Assembly (NCBI GenBank): GCA_026001225.1
Contig: BNZQ01000017.1
Location: 1 to 37,444, forward strand
Origin: Clostridia bacterium
Lineage (GTDB): Bacteria > Bacillota > Clostridia > Christensenellales > DUVY01
DNA length: 37,444 nucleotides
Direction: 5' to 3'
In this document: piece after piece, positions 23,413 to 31,781 of the stretch
How the letters are laid out: each line of letters opens with the position of its first letter
Numbering within the stretch: position 1 is the stretch's first letter
Notes under the pieces: generated by a model
The model's input: only the letters and a program-made list of their open reading frames with translations
The model's database searches: none
What the model was told of the DNA's origin: nothing
Made by a program: the position numbers and the translations under genes

Positions 23413-24381
23413 ATGGGAACAGAATTGAATAAATCTTTGTCCATATGTATTCCGACTTATAACGGAGAGATAAAACTTCGCGAGAATCTTATGCATCTTT
23501 TGCCCATCGTATCGAAACACAATCTTCCGATCTGTATTTCGGATAATGCCTCCACGGACGGGACGGAGCAAACGGTAAAAGAATTTCAAGAAAGGTATCC
23601 GTATATTTTTTATGATAAGAATCAGAGCAATGAGGGATATGACAGAAATTGCTATAAAGTTTTGAGAATGAGCAAAACGCAATACGCTTGGCTCGTTGGC
23701 AACGACGACCTGATTGTAGAAGCGACGTTAAATGATGTTCTCATTGCCGTTTACGGCGATCAAGAATACATTTTGATTAACGTCAATACGAATGTCGGCG
23801 AAGGGAAGCGCGTGCCTGTCGGGGATACCGTATTTTATGATTATAATGAATGGATGTTGAAAATCGGTTCTCATTTAACACATATGAGCGGAATCATTTT
23901 CAACGGGAAGATTTTTGAGCACGAGGACGCGGCTCGATATTACGATACGGATTTTTTGCATTTGTGCTTGGCTTATAACGGTGCGGTTAAATCAGGCTTA
24001 TCGGTAAAATGGATAAGCGCGACAGGCACAATTCTCGCCCAAACAGCCAAGAATGAAACTTCGAAAAGAGCTTTTTATCTCTTTGTGCTCCAAATATACA
24101 AATGCATTAAACTGTTTAACAAAATATACTCGAAAAGAGCCAAAAAGCATTTTATCGAAACGCATTTTGCTTATCTCAACGGGCTTTATTTTATCTTATT
24201 TATGAGGGAGTGCGGTCAGGTCAATCTCTTTAAATATTTGGGGCATTTGAAAGCGATACACTATATGTTGTCGTTTAAAATGAGATGGGCGTTATTTATC
24301 TCGTGCTTCCTGCCCAAACGCTTTCTTCATTTTTTAAGAATCACCCGCAGAAAGATAATCAACAGAGGTGAAAAAGTATGA
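23413..24381 (+). CDS. Family 2 glycosyltransferase
   Basis: A 322-residue GT-A protein. Motifs are SLSICIPTYNGEIKLRENLM, ICISDNASTDGTEQTV, QSNEGYDRNCYKVLRM and AWLVGNDDLIVEATLNDVL, where the DD pair should bind metal. The C-terminal part is basic and aromatic with FHFLRITRRKIINRGEKV-like text, suggesting membrane contact. This layout resembles the abequosyltransferase-type (RfbV/WbaV) branch, which is of interest because the next genes make a CDP-sugar. That link is inference. There is no Shine-Dalgarno sequence. It overlaps rfbF by 4 bases. Confidence 0.87.
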   Translation: MGTELNKSLSICIPTYNGEIKLRENLMHLLPIVSKHNLPICISDNASTDGTEQTVKEFQERYPYIFYDKNQSNEGYDRNCYKVLRMSKTQYAWLVGNDDLIVEATLNDVLIAVYGDQEYILINVNTNVGEGKRVPVGDTVFYDYNEWMLKIGSHLTHMSGIIFNGKIFEHEDAARYYDTDFLHLCLAYNGAVKSGLSVKWISATGTILAQTAKNETSKRAFYLFVLQIYKCIKLFNKIYSKRAKKHFIETHFAYLNGLYFILFMRECGQVNLFKYLGHLKAIHYMLSFKMRWALFISCFLPKRFLHFLRITRRKIINRGEKV

Positions 24382-25154
24382 AAGTCGTATTGCTTGCGGG
24401 CGGGTACGGAACCCGCATCAGCGAGGAAAGTCATTTAAAGCCGAAGCCGATGATCGAAATCGGCGGTATGCCTATTCTTTGGCATATCATGAAAAGCTAC
24501 GGCCATTACGGTTTCAACGATTTCATCGTTTGTTGCGGATACAAGGGTTACGTTATTAAGGAATACTTTTCCAATTATTTCTTGCATCGTTCCGATATCA
24601 CGTTCGATTTCAAGAACGGCAAGAACGATATCACGGTCCACAACAACGTTTCCGAGCCGTGGCGCGTCACGCTTGTGGACACGGGCGTGGACACGATGAC
24701 GGGCGGCAGGGTAAAGCGCGTGCAAAAATACGTCGGCGACGAGTCTTTTATGCTGACCTACGGCGACGGCGTGAGCGACGTCGATCTCGGCGCGTTGGTC
24801 AAATTCCATAAAGCGCACAAAAAAACGGCTACTATAACCGCGATACAGCCGGGGGGACGGTGGGGCGTTTTGGATATAGAGCATAACGGCGATATCCGGG
24901 CCTTTAAAGAAAAGAGCAAAGAGGACGGCGGTTGGATCAACGGCGGCTTTATGGTTCTGGAGCCGCGGATTTTCGACCTCATTCAAGGCGACGGCATTGT
25001 TTTTGAAAAAGAGCCGTTGGAAGGATGCGTGAAGGAGAATCAGCTAAAGGCGTATAAGCATACGGGCTTTTGGCAATGCATGGATACCCTGCGCGATAAG
25101 CAGTTGTTGGAAGGTTTGTTGACCAAAGGAGAGGCGCCGTGGGTCAAATGGTAA
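24378..25154 (+). CDS. rfbF: Glucose-1-phosphate cytidylyltransferase
   Basis: The 258-residue enzyme makes CDP-glucose from glucose-1-phosphate and CTP. The start MKVVLLAGGYGTRISEESHL and KPKPMIEIGGMPILWHIMKS are canonical. FIVCCGYKGYVIKEYFSNYF, FMLTYGDGVSDVDL, and the end of the protein with HTGFWQCMDTLRDKQLLEGL are all RfbF features. Base composition returns to GC-rich here, so the AT-rich insertion ends at this gene. It overlaps rfbG by 16 bases. Confidence 0.96.
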   Translation: MKVVLLAGGYGTRISEESHLKPKPMIEIGGMPILWHIMKSYGHYGFNDFIVCCGYKGYVIKEYFSNYFLHRSDITFDFKNGKNDITVHNNVSEPWRVTLVDTGVDTMTGGRVKRVQKYVGDESFMLTYGDGVSDVDLGALVKFHKAHKKTATITAIQPGGRWGVLDIEHNGDIRAFKEKSKEDGGWINGGFMVLEPRIFDLIQGDGIVFEKEPLEGCVKENQLKAYKHTGFWQCMDTLRDKQLLEGLLTKGEAPWVKW

Positions 25155-26209
25155 GCCGTGCTTTTTGGAAAGGGAAAAGAGTCTTTCTAACCGGCCATAC
25201 GGGCTTTAAGGGCGGTTGGTTGGCCGAGATTTTGAAGTCCTTCGGCGCCGAAATCTGCGGCTATTCCTTGACGCCGCCCACAAATCCGAGTTTTTTTGAG
25301 ATCGTTTCGGTCGGACGGGGAATGCGATCGATCGTCGGCGACATTCGCGATTACGGGAAACTGAAAGCCGCCTTTGATCAATTCCAACCGGAAATCGTTT
25401 TGCATTTAGCCGCCCAGCCGCTCGTTCGGGAAAGCTACGCCGATCCCCGCTCTACCTATGAAACCAACGTGATGGGCACGGTCAATCTCTTGGAATGCGT
25501 CCGAAAGTCCGCAACCGTCCGATCGTTTCTGAACGTAACGACCGATAAGGTGTATCTCAACAGGGAATGGGAATGGGGCTATCGGGAGGACGAACCGCTC
25601 GACGGCTATGATCCGTACAGCAATTCTAAATCGTGTAGCGAGCTGGCGACGCACGGCTACCGCAACAGTTTTTTCAAAGATCAAAAAACGGCGGTTTCCA
25701 CGGCGAGGGCGGGCAATGTGATCGGAGGCGGCGATTTCGCGGTCGACCGCATCATACCCGACTGTGTGCGCGCCGCCTTGGGCGGACGGGCCGTCGAAGT
25801 GCGCAATCCTCATTCGACGCGCCCCTATCAGCATGTTTTGGAGCCGTTGTTCGCTTACCTGCTGATAGCCGAACGGCAATACGGCGATCCGGAATTTGCC
25901 GATTGGTACAACGTGGGGCCGGACGAGAGCGATTGCGTCGCTACGGGAAAATTGGCGGAATGCTTTTGCCGCGCGTGGGGCGAAGGCTTAAAATCCGCAT
26001 ACAAACCGGCGAACGGGCCGCATGAAGCTAACTTTTTGAAGTTGGATTGCAGCAGGATAAAAGCGAGATTCGGTTGGCGGCCCGTTTGGAGCGTCGAGAC
26101 GGCGATTCAAAAAACGGTCGAGTGGAGCAAGGCGCACAGGGCCGGCAAGGATATGAAAAAGACGACGGCCGCGCAGATTCGGGACTATACGGAGGCGGCG
26201 AATGACTAA
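25139..26209 (+). CDS. rfbG: CDP-glucose 4,6-dehydratase
   Basis: The 356-residue SDR converts CDP-glucose to CDP-4-keto-6-deoxyglucose. GHTGFKGGWLAEIL binds NAD, HLAAQPLVRESYADPRSTYE and TNVMGTVNLLECVR are typical, and YDPYSNSKSCSEL gives the YxxxK pair. STARAGNVIGGGDFAVDRII and TRPYQHVLEPLFAYLLIAE complete the RfbG pattern. The start is GTG at 25139 with AAAGGAG at a good distance; an ATG at 25148 is an alternative. In Salmonella and Yersinia the next enzyme is RfbH, a 3-dehydratase; none is found here. Confidence 0.95.
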   Translation: MGQMVSRAFWKGKRVFLTGHTGFKGGWLAEILKSFGAEICGYSLTPPTNPSFFEIVSVGRGMRSIVGDIRDYGKLKAAFDQFQPEIVLHLAAQPLVRESYADPRSTYETNVMGTVNLLECVRKSATVRSFLNVTTDKVYLNREWEWGYREDEPLDGYDPYSNSKSCSELATHGYRNSFFKDQKTAVSTARAGNVIGGGDFAVDRIIPDCVRAALGGRAVEVRNPHSTRPYQHVLEPLFAYLLIAERQYGDPEFADWYNVGPDESDCVATGKLAECFCRAWGEGLKSAYKPANGPHEANFLKLDCSRIKARFGWRPVWSVETAIQKTVEWSKAHRAGKDMKKTTAAQIRDYTEAAND

Positions 26210-26230
26210 AACGAAGGAGCAAGCGCAAAA

Positions 26231-27010
26231 ATGACCGATAAGCTTTTTTCCAAGCGGATGCGTATCAATATACTAAAAATGATCAGCAAAGCGAAAGCCT
26301 CTCATATTGCCGCCGCTTTTTCCTGCACCGATATTTTGGCGGTTCTGTATAACCGGATTCTGCGGGAGGAAAAACACGACGTATTTATTTTGAGCAAAGG
26401 TCATGCGGGGAGCGCGGTATACGCCGCTTTATTTGAGAAGGGCTATATCGGCCAAGCCGATATAGACAGCTATTATTTGGACGGCAGTTTGCTTTCGGGC
26501 CATGTGTCGCATGTCGGCATGGATAAGATAGAATTTTCGACGGGCTCGCTCGGACACGGCGTTTGCGTCGCTTGCGGTATGGCGGTCGCGGATAAGCTTG
26601 ATGGCAGGGACAGTCATATTTACGCGCTGGTCGGAGACGGGGAATGTGAGGAGGGCAGCGTATGGGAAACCGCGTTGCTGGCTCGACATTACCGATTGGA
26701 TAATTTCACCGTAATTGTCGATAGAAACAAGTATCAAGCGATTACCACTTGCGACGAAACGATTTCTTTGGGCGATTTGGGCGGTAAGTGGCGGGCTTTC
26801 GGTTGGGAAACCGTAGAAATCGACGGGCATGATCACGCGAGCGTAGCGGCGGCTCTGTTGAAAAGAAAAAAAGACAAGCCCGTTTGCATAATCGCGCATA
26901 CCGTCAAAGGCAAAGGCGTTTCCTTTATGGAGAATAATATGTTGTGGCATTACCGTGATCCGCAAAATGAGTTTTTTGCCAACGCGCTTGCGGAATTGGA
27001 GGCGCAATGA
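26231..27010 (+). CDS. Transketolase-like N-terminal subunit (split ThDP enzyme)
   Basis: The 259 residues equal the PP domain of transketolase. ILSKGHAGSAVYAALFEKG (KGHA at 56-59), FSTGSLGHGVCVACGMAVAD and the ThDP/Mg motif GDGECEEGSVWETALL (135-) ending in VIVDRN (N166) are all intact. The C-terminal HTVKGKGVSFMENNMLWH is typical too. It needs the next gene product for the pyrimidine half of the active site. Placed after rfbF and rfbG in a sugar cluster, it is more likely to act on a nucleotide-linked keto sugar than in central metabolism; that is inference. The start codon follows AAGGAGCAAGCGC. Confidence 0.9.
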   Translation: MTDKLFSKRMRINILKMISKAKASHIAAAFSCTDILAVLYNRILREEKHDVFILSKGHAGSAVYAALFEKGYIGQADIDSYYLDGSLLSGHVSHVGMDKIEFSTGSLGHGVCVACGMAVADKLDGRDSHIYALVGDGECEEGSVWETALLARHYRLDNFTVIVDRNKYQAITTCDETISLGDLGGKWRAFGWETVEIDGHDHASVAAALLKRKKDKPVCIIAHTVKGKGVSFMENNMLWHYRDPQNEFFANALAELEAQ

Positions 27011-27951
27011 GGAACAGGCTTTTTGATTTGATTTATGCGCATGCCGTACAGGATAGGAATATCGTTCTCATAATCGGCGATTTGGGTTACAGCTGTATAG
27101 AACGCTTTGCGGAAAACATTCCCAATCAATTTATCAATGCGGGAGTTGCCGAACAAAACATGGCAAGCGTAGCGGCGGGTTTAGCCAAGAGAGGGAAAAA
27201 GGTTTTCGTCTATTCTCTGTGTAATTTTCCGTCGTTGCGCTGTTTGGAACAGATACGGAACGATTGCGCGTATCATCGATTAGACGTTACGTTTATTTCC
27301 AACGGCGCGGGCTTCGAATACGGGTCGTTGGGCATGAGCCACCATGCGACCGAGGATTTGGCTGCCATACGGGCCTTGCCCGGCGTGTCCGTTTTTTCTC
27401 CGGCTGATAAAAACGAATTAGAGATGGTATTCCGTCGAAGCATTATCGATGCTCGCGAAACCGCATACTTACGAATCAATAAATCGGCCGTTGCTTTCGA
27501 GACGGCGGCCTTGAACGAATATGTTCCTGGCGCGCCGCTTCTCTATTACGGCGGCGGAAGGATTCTCATTTGCGGTATCGGCACGATTATTTTCGAGGCG
27601 GTAGCCGCAAGAAACGAATTGCTTCGGAACAGGATCGATTGCGGTATCGCGACCTTTCCGTGCGTCAAGCCGATCGATACGGTGAAAACGGCGGAAATTC
27701 TGTCCGGCTACGATACGGTGATCAGTTTGGAAGAGCACAATCTCGCCGGCGGATTTGGATCGGCGCTGGCGGAGGTCATTTGCGATGCCGGAATCGGAAC
27801 AAGACTGATTCGAATGGGGCTTCAAGATACCTATGTTTCGACAGTCGGAAGTCAGGCGTATCTGCGTAAGGCGTATAATTTGTCCGCCCGCGATATTATA
27901 CGGATCGTGACGGAGAACGCCGTTCTTCCGGAAAGGCGGGATTCGATATAA
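27007..27951 (+). CDS. Transketolase-like C-terminal subunit (split ThDP enzyme)
   Basis: The 314-residue partner carries the pyrimidine domain: INAGVAEQNMASVAAGLAKR with the catalytic Glu49 that activates ThDP, then NGAGFEYGSLGMSHHATEDL (H-x-T-x-E-D as in transketolases and DXS) and PGVSVFSPADKNEL. The C-terminal domain follows (ILICGIGTIIFEAVAARNEL, SLEEHNLAGGFGSALAEVI). The ATGA overlap with the N-subunit gene indicates equimolar co-translation. Split transketolases also serve central metabolism in many Bacillota, so general pentose phosphate function is the main alternative. Confidence 0.9.
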   Translation: MRNRLFDLIYAHAVQDRNIVLIIGDLGYSCIERFAENIPNQFINAGVAEQNMASVAAGLAKRGKKVFVYSLCNFPSLRCLEQIRNDCAYHRLDVTFISNGAGFEYGSLGMSHHATEDLAAIRALPGVSVFSPADKNELEMVFRRSIIDARETAYLRINKSAVAFETAALNEYVPGAPLLYYGGGRILICGIGTIIFEAVAARNELLRNRIDCGIATFPCVKPIDTVKTAEILSGYDTVISLEEHNLAGGFGSALAEVICDAGIGTRLIRMGLQDTYVSTVGSQAYLRKAYNLSARDIIRIVTENAVLPERRDSI

Positions 27952-27953
27952 AC

Positions 27954-28904
27954 ATGCGGGATTGGATTCAAATAAAAAGGGCGATCGTTACGGGGGCTTC
28001 CGGTTTCATCGGAAGCGAGCTTGTGCGGTTGCTTGTTCAAGACGGTATTCAGGTTCTCGCCGTCGTTAGACCCGGATCGCTGAAAAAAAACAGACTCGTG
28101 CAATCGTCCCTCGTCCGGGTATGCGAGTGCGATATCAATCATATACGATCTCTTTGTCATATGGGGTTAACGGAGCGGTTCGACGTTTTTTTCCATTTCG
28201 CTTGGCAGGGTGTATACGGACCGGCGCGCGACGATGTGTTTTTGCAGAGCGCGGATATGATCAATACGTTGGCGGCGATTCAAACGGCAAAAGATTTAGG
28301 GTGCGAAAAGTTTGTCGGCGCGGGCAGTCAAGCGGAGTTTGGTTTAATGTCCGTCGGCGAAAAGATTTCCTGCCGTACCCCCAGTCGGCCGCTGACACCG
28401 TATGGTGTCGCCAAAGCGGCCTCCCGCCAATTGGGAAGCATATTGGCCGCCCGTTTGGAAATCGGGTTTAATTGGGGAGCGATTTTGAGCGCTTACGGAC
28501 CGGGCGATAGTCCCCGCACGATGGTCATGGATATAGCGCATAAAATGCTTGCGGGGAAAAAATGCGATTTGTCGAGCGGAGAACAGATTTGGGATTATAT
28601 TTACAGTACGGACGCGGCGCGGGCATTCTATGCGATCGCGGCGAAAGGCGTAAACGGTAAAACGTATCCGGTCGGCACCGGCGAAGGCCGACCGCTTAAA
28701 AGTTATATTTTCGATATGTACGATGTCATAGGGAACGGAGAATCGAAGCTTAATTTTGGCGGCATTCCCTTGTCGGACGGGGCAATACGGTATCTTTGCG
28801 CCGATATCGCGGAGTTTACCGCCGATACAGGTTTTAGGCCGGAGATTCCCTTTAAAGAAGGAATACGGACGGTGGCCGAATCGTTGAAAAGGGTGGAAAG
28901 ATGA
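27954..28904 (+). CDS. NDP-sugar reductase/epimerase (SDR), candidate last step of the CDP-sugar
   Basis: A 316-residue extended SDR. VTGASGFIGSELVRLLVQDG is the Rossmann motif, FHFAWQGVYGPARDD replaces the usual HLAA, and the active site is PYGVAKAASRQLG (YxxxK). SAYGPGDSPRTMVMDIAHKM and WDYIYSTDAARAFYAIAAKG are as in CDP-abequose or CDP-paratose synthases and other 4-ketoreductases. Position directly after the transketolase pair (2 bases) suggests that it reduces or epimerises their product. The exact substrate cannot be set from sequence. Confidence 0.83.
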   Translation: MRDWIQIKRAIVTGASGFIGSELVRLLVQDGIQVLAVVRPGSLKKNRLVQSSLVRVCECDINHIRSLCHMGLTERFDVFFHFAWQGVYGPARDDVFLQSADMINTLAAIQTAKDLGCEKFVGAGSQAEFGLMSVGEKISCRTPSRPLTPYGVAKAASRQLGSILAARLEIGFNWGAILSAYGPGDSPRTMVMDIAHKMLAGKKCDLSSGEQIWDYIYSTDAARAFYAIAAKGVNGKTYPVGTGEGRPLKSYIFDMYDVIGNGESKLNFGGIPLSDGAIRYLCADIAEFTADTGFRPEIPFKEGIRTVAESLKRVER

Positions 28905-30304
28905 ATCCCGATCAACAAGAAAAAAGAAAGTTTGCGGGCGACGCCGTTTCGTCGTTACTCAACAGCGTTTTCAGTATTATAAAAGGCCCCTTGTTGCTGT
29001 TACTGATACCGCTTTTTTTGAGCGAAACGGTTCAAGGTTATTGGTTCACGTTCGGCAGCCTTGCCGCTTTGGGAACCTTTGCCGATTTGGGCTTTACGAC
29101 GATCGTCGCGCAGTTTTCCGCGCACGAATACGCGCATTTGTCCTTTAACGATCGGGGTCTTTTGGTCGGCGATAAAGCGCATTTGGAGCGGATTATTTCG
29201 CTGTTCCGTTTTATCGTGAAGTGGGCTGTCGTCGTCACCGCCGTGGCGTTTCCGATCGTCTTCGGCGTGGGCGTCGTCGTTTTAAATACGCACGGGAACA
29301 TCGGAGATTGGATTATTCCGTGGGTTTTATATGTTGTCGCCACCGGCTTCAATTTTATCATCAATTCCCTTTTATCCTTTTTCGAAGGCTGCGGCCAAAT
29401 CGGGAAGATACAGCGGAACAGACTGTTCGGCAATATGGTGCTGACCGCGACGACCTGCGCGCTGTTGATTTTGAAATTCAGTTTATACACGCTTGCGATC
29501 AGCGCGCTTGCGGGCGTTGCCGTCAACGCGGTATTATTGCTTGTTCGGTTTTCCAAACCTTTTTTTCACATGCTCCGCGTCAAAATAGAGAGCGGTTATA
29601 AATGGTTCAAGGAGTTCATGCGCTTGATCTGGCGGTATGCGATCAGTTGGGGTTCGGGGTATTTTATATTCCAAATCTATACGCCTATCGCTTTTGCGGT
29701 TTATGATCCCGCGCTGGCCGGTAAGGTCGGTATCACGATAACCTTGATCCAAGCTTGCTTTACGATATCCTGGGTATGGCTCAATATCGTTACGCCGCGG
29801 GTCAACATGAACATTTCCAAAGGGAATTGGAAAATTGCGGAAAATCAAATATATAAAAACATTCTTCTCTCCGTCGGCACGTTCATTGTCGGAGCGGCGT
29901 GTATTTTGGGCGGATATGCGATATTCATATCGCGGTTGTCTATTTTGCAGCGATTTTTGGGGTTGGGCGCGATGAGCTTTTTACTGGGCGCATACTTTTT
30001 GCAGCTTCCGATCGCCGGTATCGCCATGTATGGCAGGGCGCATAAACGCGAGCCCTTTATGATTCCCTCCGTTATCAACGCTTTGCTCGGATTGGGGATC
30101 ACCCTGCTTTGCGCGTTCACGTTGCCGATTGATTATTTGTTTATGGGTTTTTTGCTTTCTAACATTGTCGGACTGTTTATTTTCATAGTTATGTTTATCA
30201 AGAGAAAGAAATATTGGAATCAAAGCTATGCTCAAAAATATATAAATGTTCCCGGATCCGCTTCGACAGAGGTCAAAGAAACTGAAAAATCCCCTCTCGC
30301 GTAA
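28901..30304 (+). CDS. Wzx-like polysaccharide flippase
   Basis: A 467-residue membrane protein of the polysaccharide transporter (MOP) superfamily with about 12 hydrophobic segments. N-terminal features: FAGDAVSSLLNSVFSIIKGP and LGTFADLGFTTIVAQFSAHE, typical of Wzx. It should flip the undecaprenyl-linked repeat unit outward, where the EpsG-like polymerase acts. It overlaps the previous gene by 4 bases and ends the locus. No clear intrinsic terminator is seen in the 78 bases before the next gene. No Wzz, kinase or LCP-type ligase gene is present in the window. Confidence 0.88.
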   Translation: MNPDQQEKRKFAGDAVSSLLNSVFSIIKGPLLLLLIPLFLSETVQGYWFTFGSLAALGTFADLGFTTIVAQFSAHEYAHLSFNDRGLLVGDKAHLERIISLFRFIVKWAVVVTAVAFPIVFGVGVVVLNTHGNIGDWIIPWVLYVVATGFNFIINSLLSFFEGCGQIGKIQRNRLFGNMVLTATTCALLILKFSLYTLAISALAGVAVNAVLLLVRFSKPFFHMLRVKIESGYKWFKEFMRLIWRYAISWGSGYFIFQIYTPIAFAVYDPALAGKVGITITLIQACFTISWVWLNIVTPRVNMNISKGNWKIAENQIYKNILLSVGTFIVGAACILGGYAIFISRLSILQRFLGLGAMSFLLGAYFLQLPIAGIAMYGRAHKREPFMIPSVINALLGLGITLLCAFTLPIDYLFMGFLLSNIVGLFIFIVMFIKRKKYWNQSYAQKYINVPGSASTEVKETEKSPLA

Positions 30305-30382
30305 CGTATAAATCCTCTAAACATGTACATAATTTATCCGCGTTTACTTATAACAGAAATCGAAAACGCGGAGGAACCGTAT

Positions 30383-31021
30383 ATGGAAAACTGGACCGTC
30401 GAGGAAATGAAAAGGCTGTTCGCGCTGGCGGACGAGGTGCGGAAGGAGGGCAAGGGCCTCAAAAAAGCTTTCGAGCTTTGCGCGCGGGAAACCGGCCGCA
30501 AGCCCAACAGCGTGCGGAATTATTATTACGCGCAAAGCAAGGCGCTCTCGCTGCTGCCCGAATATTCCAAAAAATTGGGAATCAAGCGCGACGCGGGGCG
30601 GCAAGAGACGTTTATTCTGTTTCGCGACGACGAGCTGAAAAAGCTGATCCGCGAGGTGCTGATCCGGCAGGCGTCGGGCGAGTCGGTCCGCGCGATCACA
30701 ATTTCGCTTGGCAATGGAGACAAGAGCCGGATGCTTCGGTTGCAGAATAAATACCGCAGCGTGATTTTCAATAAAAAGTCCTACGTTCTCGGCGTCATGA
30801 AGGAAATGCGCGAGGAAGGGCTGACCTTTTTCAATCCGTATTCCAAACGCGTTGTGATCGAGGGCGCGGAGGACAAAAGCCGCGACGAGTCGGCCGTCGA
30901 AAGCGTCAACGCCCTTTTGCGCAAATTCTTCGAAGCGCAGAACGAGCGCGACAAATTGGACAACCTGTCGGACTGCATTTTGGAGCTGGGGCGGTTCTTC
31001 AAATTGAGCGTCAACAAATGA
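30383..31021 (+). CDS. Myb/SANT-like DNA-binding protein (RsfA-like N-terminus)
   Basis: I place the start at 30383 (MENWTVEEMKRLFALADEVR) because GGAGG lies 8 bases before it; the in-frame ATG at 30323 would add an unlikely leader. The product is 212 residues. Residues 1-50 look like a Myb/SANT helix-turn-helix: first Trp, then KGLKKAFELCARETGRKPNS followed by VRNYYYAQ. This is reminiscent of RsfA-type prespore regulators and phage-type Myb domains. The rest is helical, with LLRKFFEAQNERDKLDNLSD near the end. It is likely a regulator, targets unknown. It may be co-transcribed with the polysaccharide locus, but GC content and spacing leave that open. Confidence 0.65.
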   Translation: MENWTVEEMKRLFALADEVRKEGKGLKKAFELCARETGRKPNSVRNYYYAQSKALSLLPEYSKKLGIKRDAGRQETFILFRDDELKKLIREVLIRQASGESVRAITISLGNGDKSRMLRLQNKYRSVIFNKKSYVLGVMKEMREEGLTFFNPYSKRVVIEGAEDKSRDESAVESVNALLRKFFEAQNERDKLDNLSDCILELGRFFKLSVNK

Positions 31022-31082
31022 TTTAACGGCAAGTACATTCCTTTCGGCGGTTTGTCAACTGTTGCCCGTCTTTGCCGTTAAA
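31022..31082 (+). repeat. Family A structured repeat, copy 7 (internally deleted)
   Basis: TTTAACGGCAA (31022-31032) pairs with TTTGCCGTTAAA (31071-31082). Between them only the right half of the core remains: TACATTCCTTTCGGCGGTTT then GTCAACTGTTGCCCGT. The left half and apex are gone while both terminal arms survive. It starts right after the preceding stop codon. Confidence 0.75.
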
Positions 31083-31153
31083 TGCCGTGTATTTTGCGCT
31101 CTTTCAAAAACTTGTTTTTCATAAATTCTTTTTAAAACGCAAATACTACCGCC

Positions 31154-31702
31154 GTGAGGAAGAAACTGTTTATCCGAATGGCGGTATTTTTGTTCTGCGC
31201 GGCCGCTTGCGCTTTGTTGTTTTCAGCTTGTCGGCCAACCGCTCCGAATCCGCCTCTCGATCATCCGAACGGAGGAGCGGAAATGCTCGTGCCCGAAAAT
31301 GCGCTTGTGCCCGCGCCCGTACCGGAAACGCCCCCGTTCGGAACGCGGGCCGGCGAATCCGCTTCTAAAAACGACGGTCCTCGTCAAAATCCGAACGATA
31401 TCGATCTCGGCGCAGATTCGCCCGCCGAGATCAATCCGCGCGTCGGTACGGAAACCGTCCGGCAGGCCGCGCTGACAAAAGGGGAAATTTTGGACGTTCT
31501 CTGCAAAATGGATATCCGCGTCGCGGCGTTGAATATCGAGATCGCCGAGCGGTCGGAGGACGGGAGCGCGGCGGTGCTCAAGGTGGGCGGCCGCGACGTC
31601 GGGGCCCGCGGCTTTGCGGACGCGCTGAATTTGGCGGACGCGCGGATCACCGATATCCGCGCGGAGAACGGCGCGTACGTGATTTCGTATACCGTGGGAT
31701 AA
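31154..31702 (+). CDS. Putative lipoprotein, unknown function
   Basis: A 182-residue protein starting at GTG (MRKKLFIRMAVFLFCAAACA). It has a lipoprotein signal with LLFSAC as lipobox. A proline-rich disordered stretch (about residues 28-100, VPENALVPAPVPETPPFGTR) links to a small folded C-terminal domain starting LTKGEILDVLCKMDIRVAAL and ending ADARITDIRAENGAYVISYT. No clear Shine-Dalgarno sequence precedes the GTG, so the start is less certain. I do not recognise the domain. Confidence 0.6.
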   Translation: MRKKLFIRMAVFLFCAAACALLFSACRPTAPNPPLDHPNGGAEMLVPENALVPAPVPETPPFGTRAGESASKNDGPRQNPNDIDLGADSPAEINPRVGTETVRQAALTKGEILDVLCKMDIRVAALNIEIAERSEDGSAAVLKVGGRDVGARGFADALNLADARITDIRAENGAYVISYTVG

Positions 31703-31781
31703 TTGTGAGAATCGACCGCCGTCGTCGTGAGATTCTTACAAATTTTTGTGCATTTTTTGCAAAGCAATATGTAAGGAAGCG

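Noticed and set aside
26231..27951. Pyruvate dehydrogenase E1 or DXS instead of transketolase
   Set aside because: The N-terminal subunit has the transketolase-type KGHA and GSLGHG blocks and the C-terminal one lacks E1-beta features; DXS would be a single longer protein.
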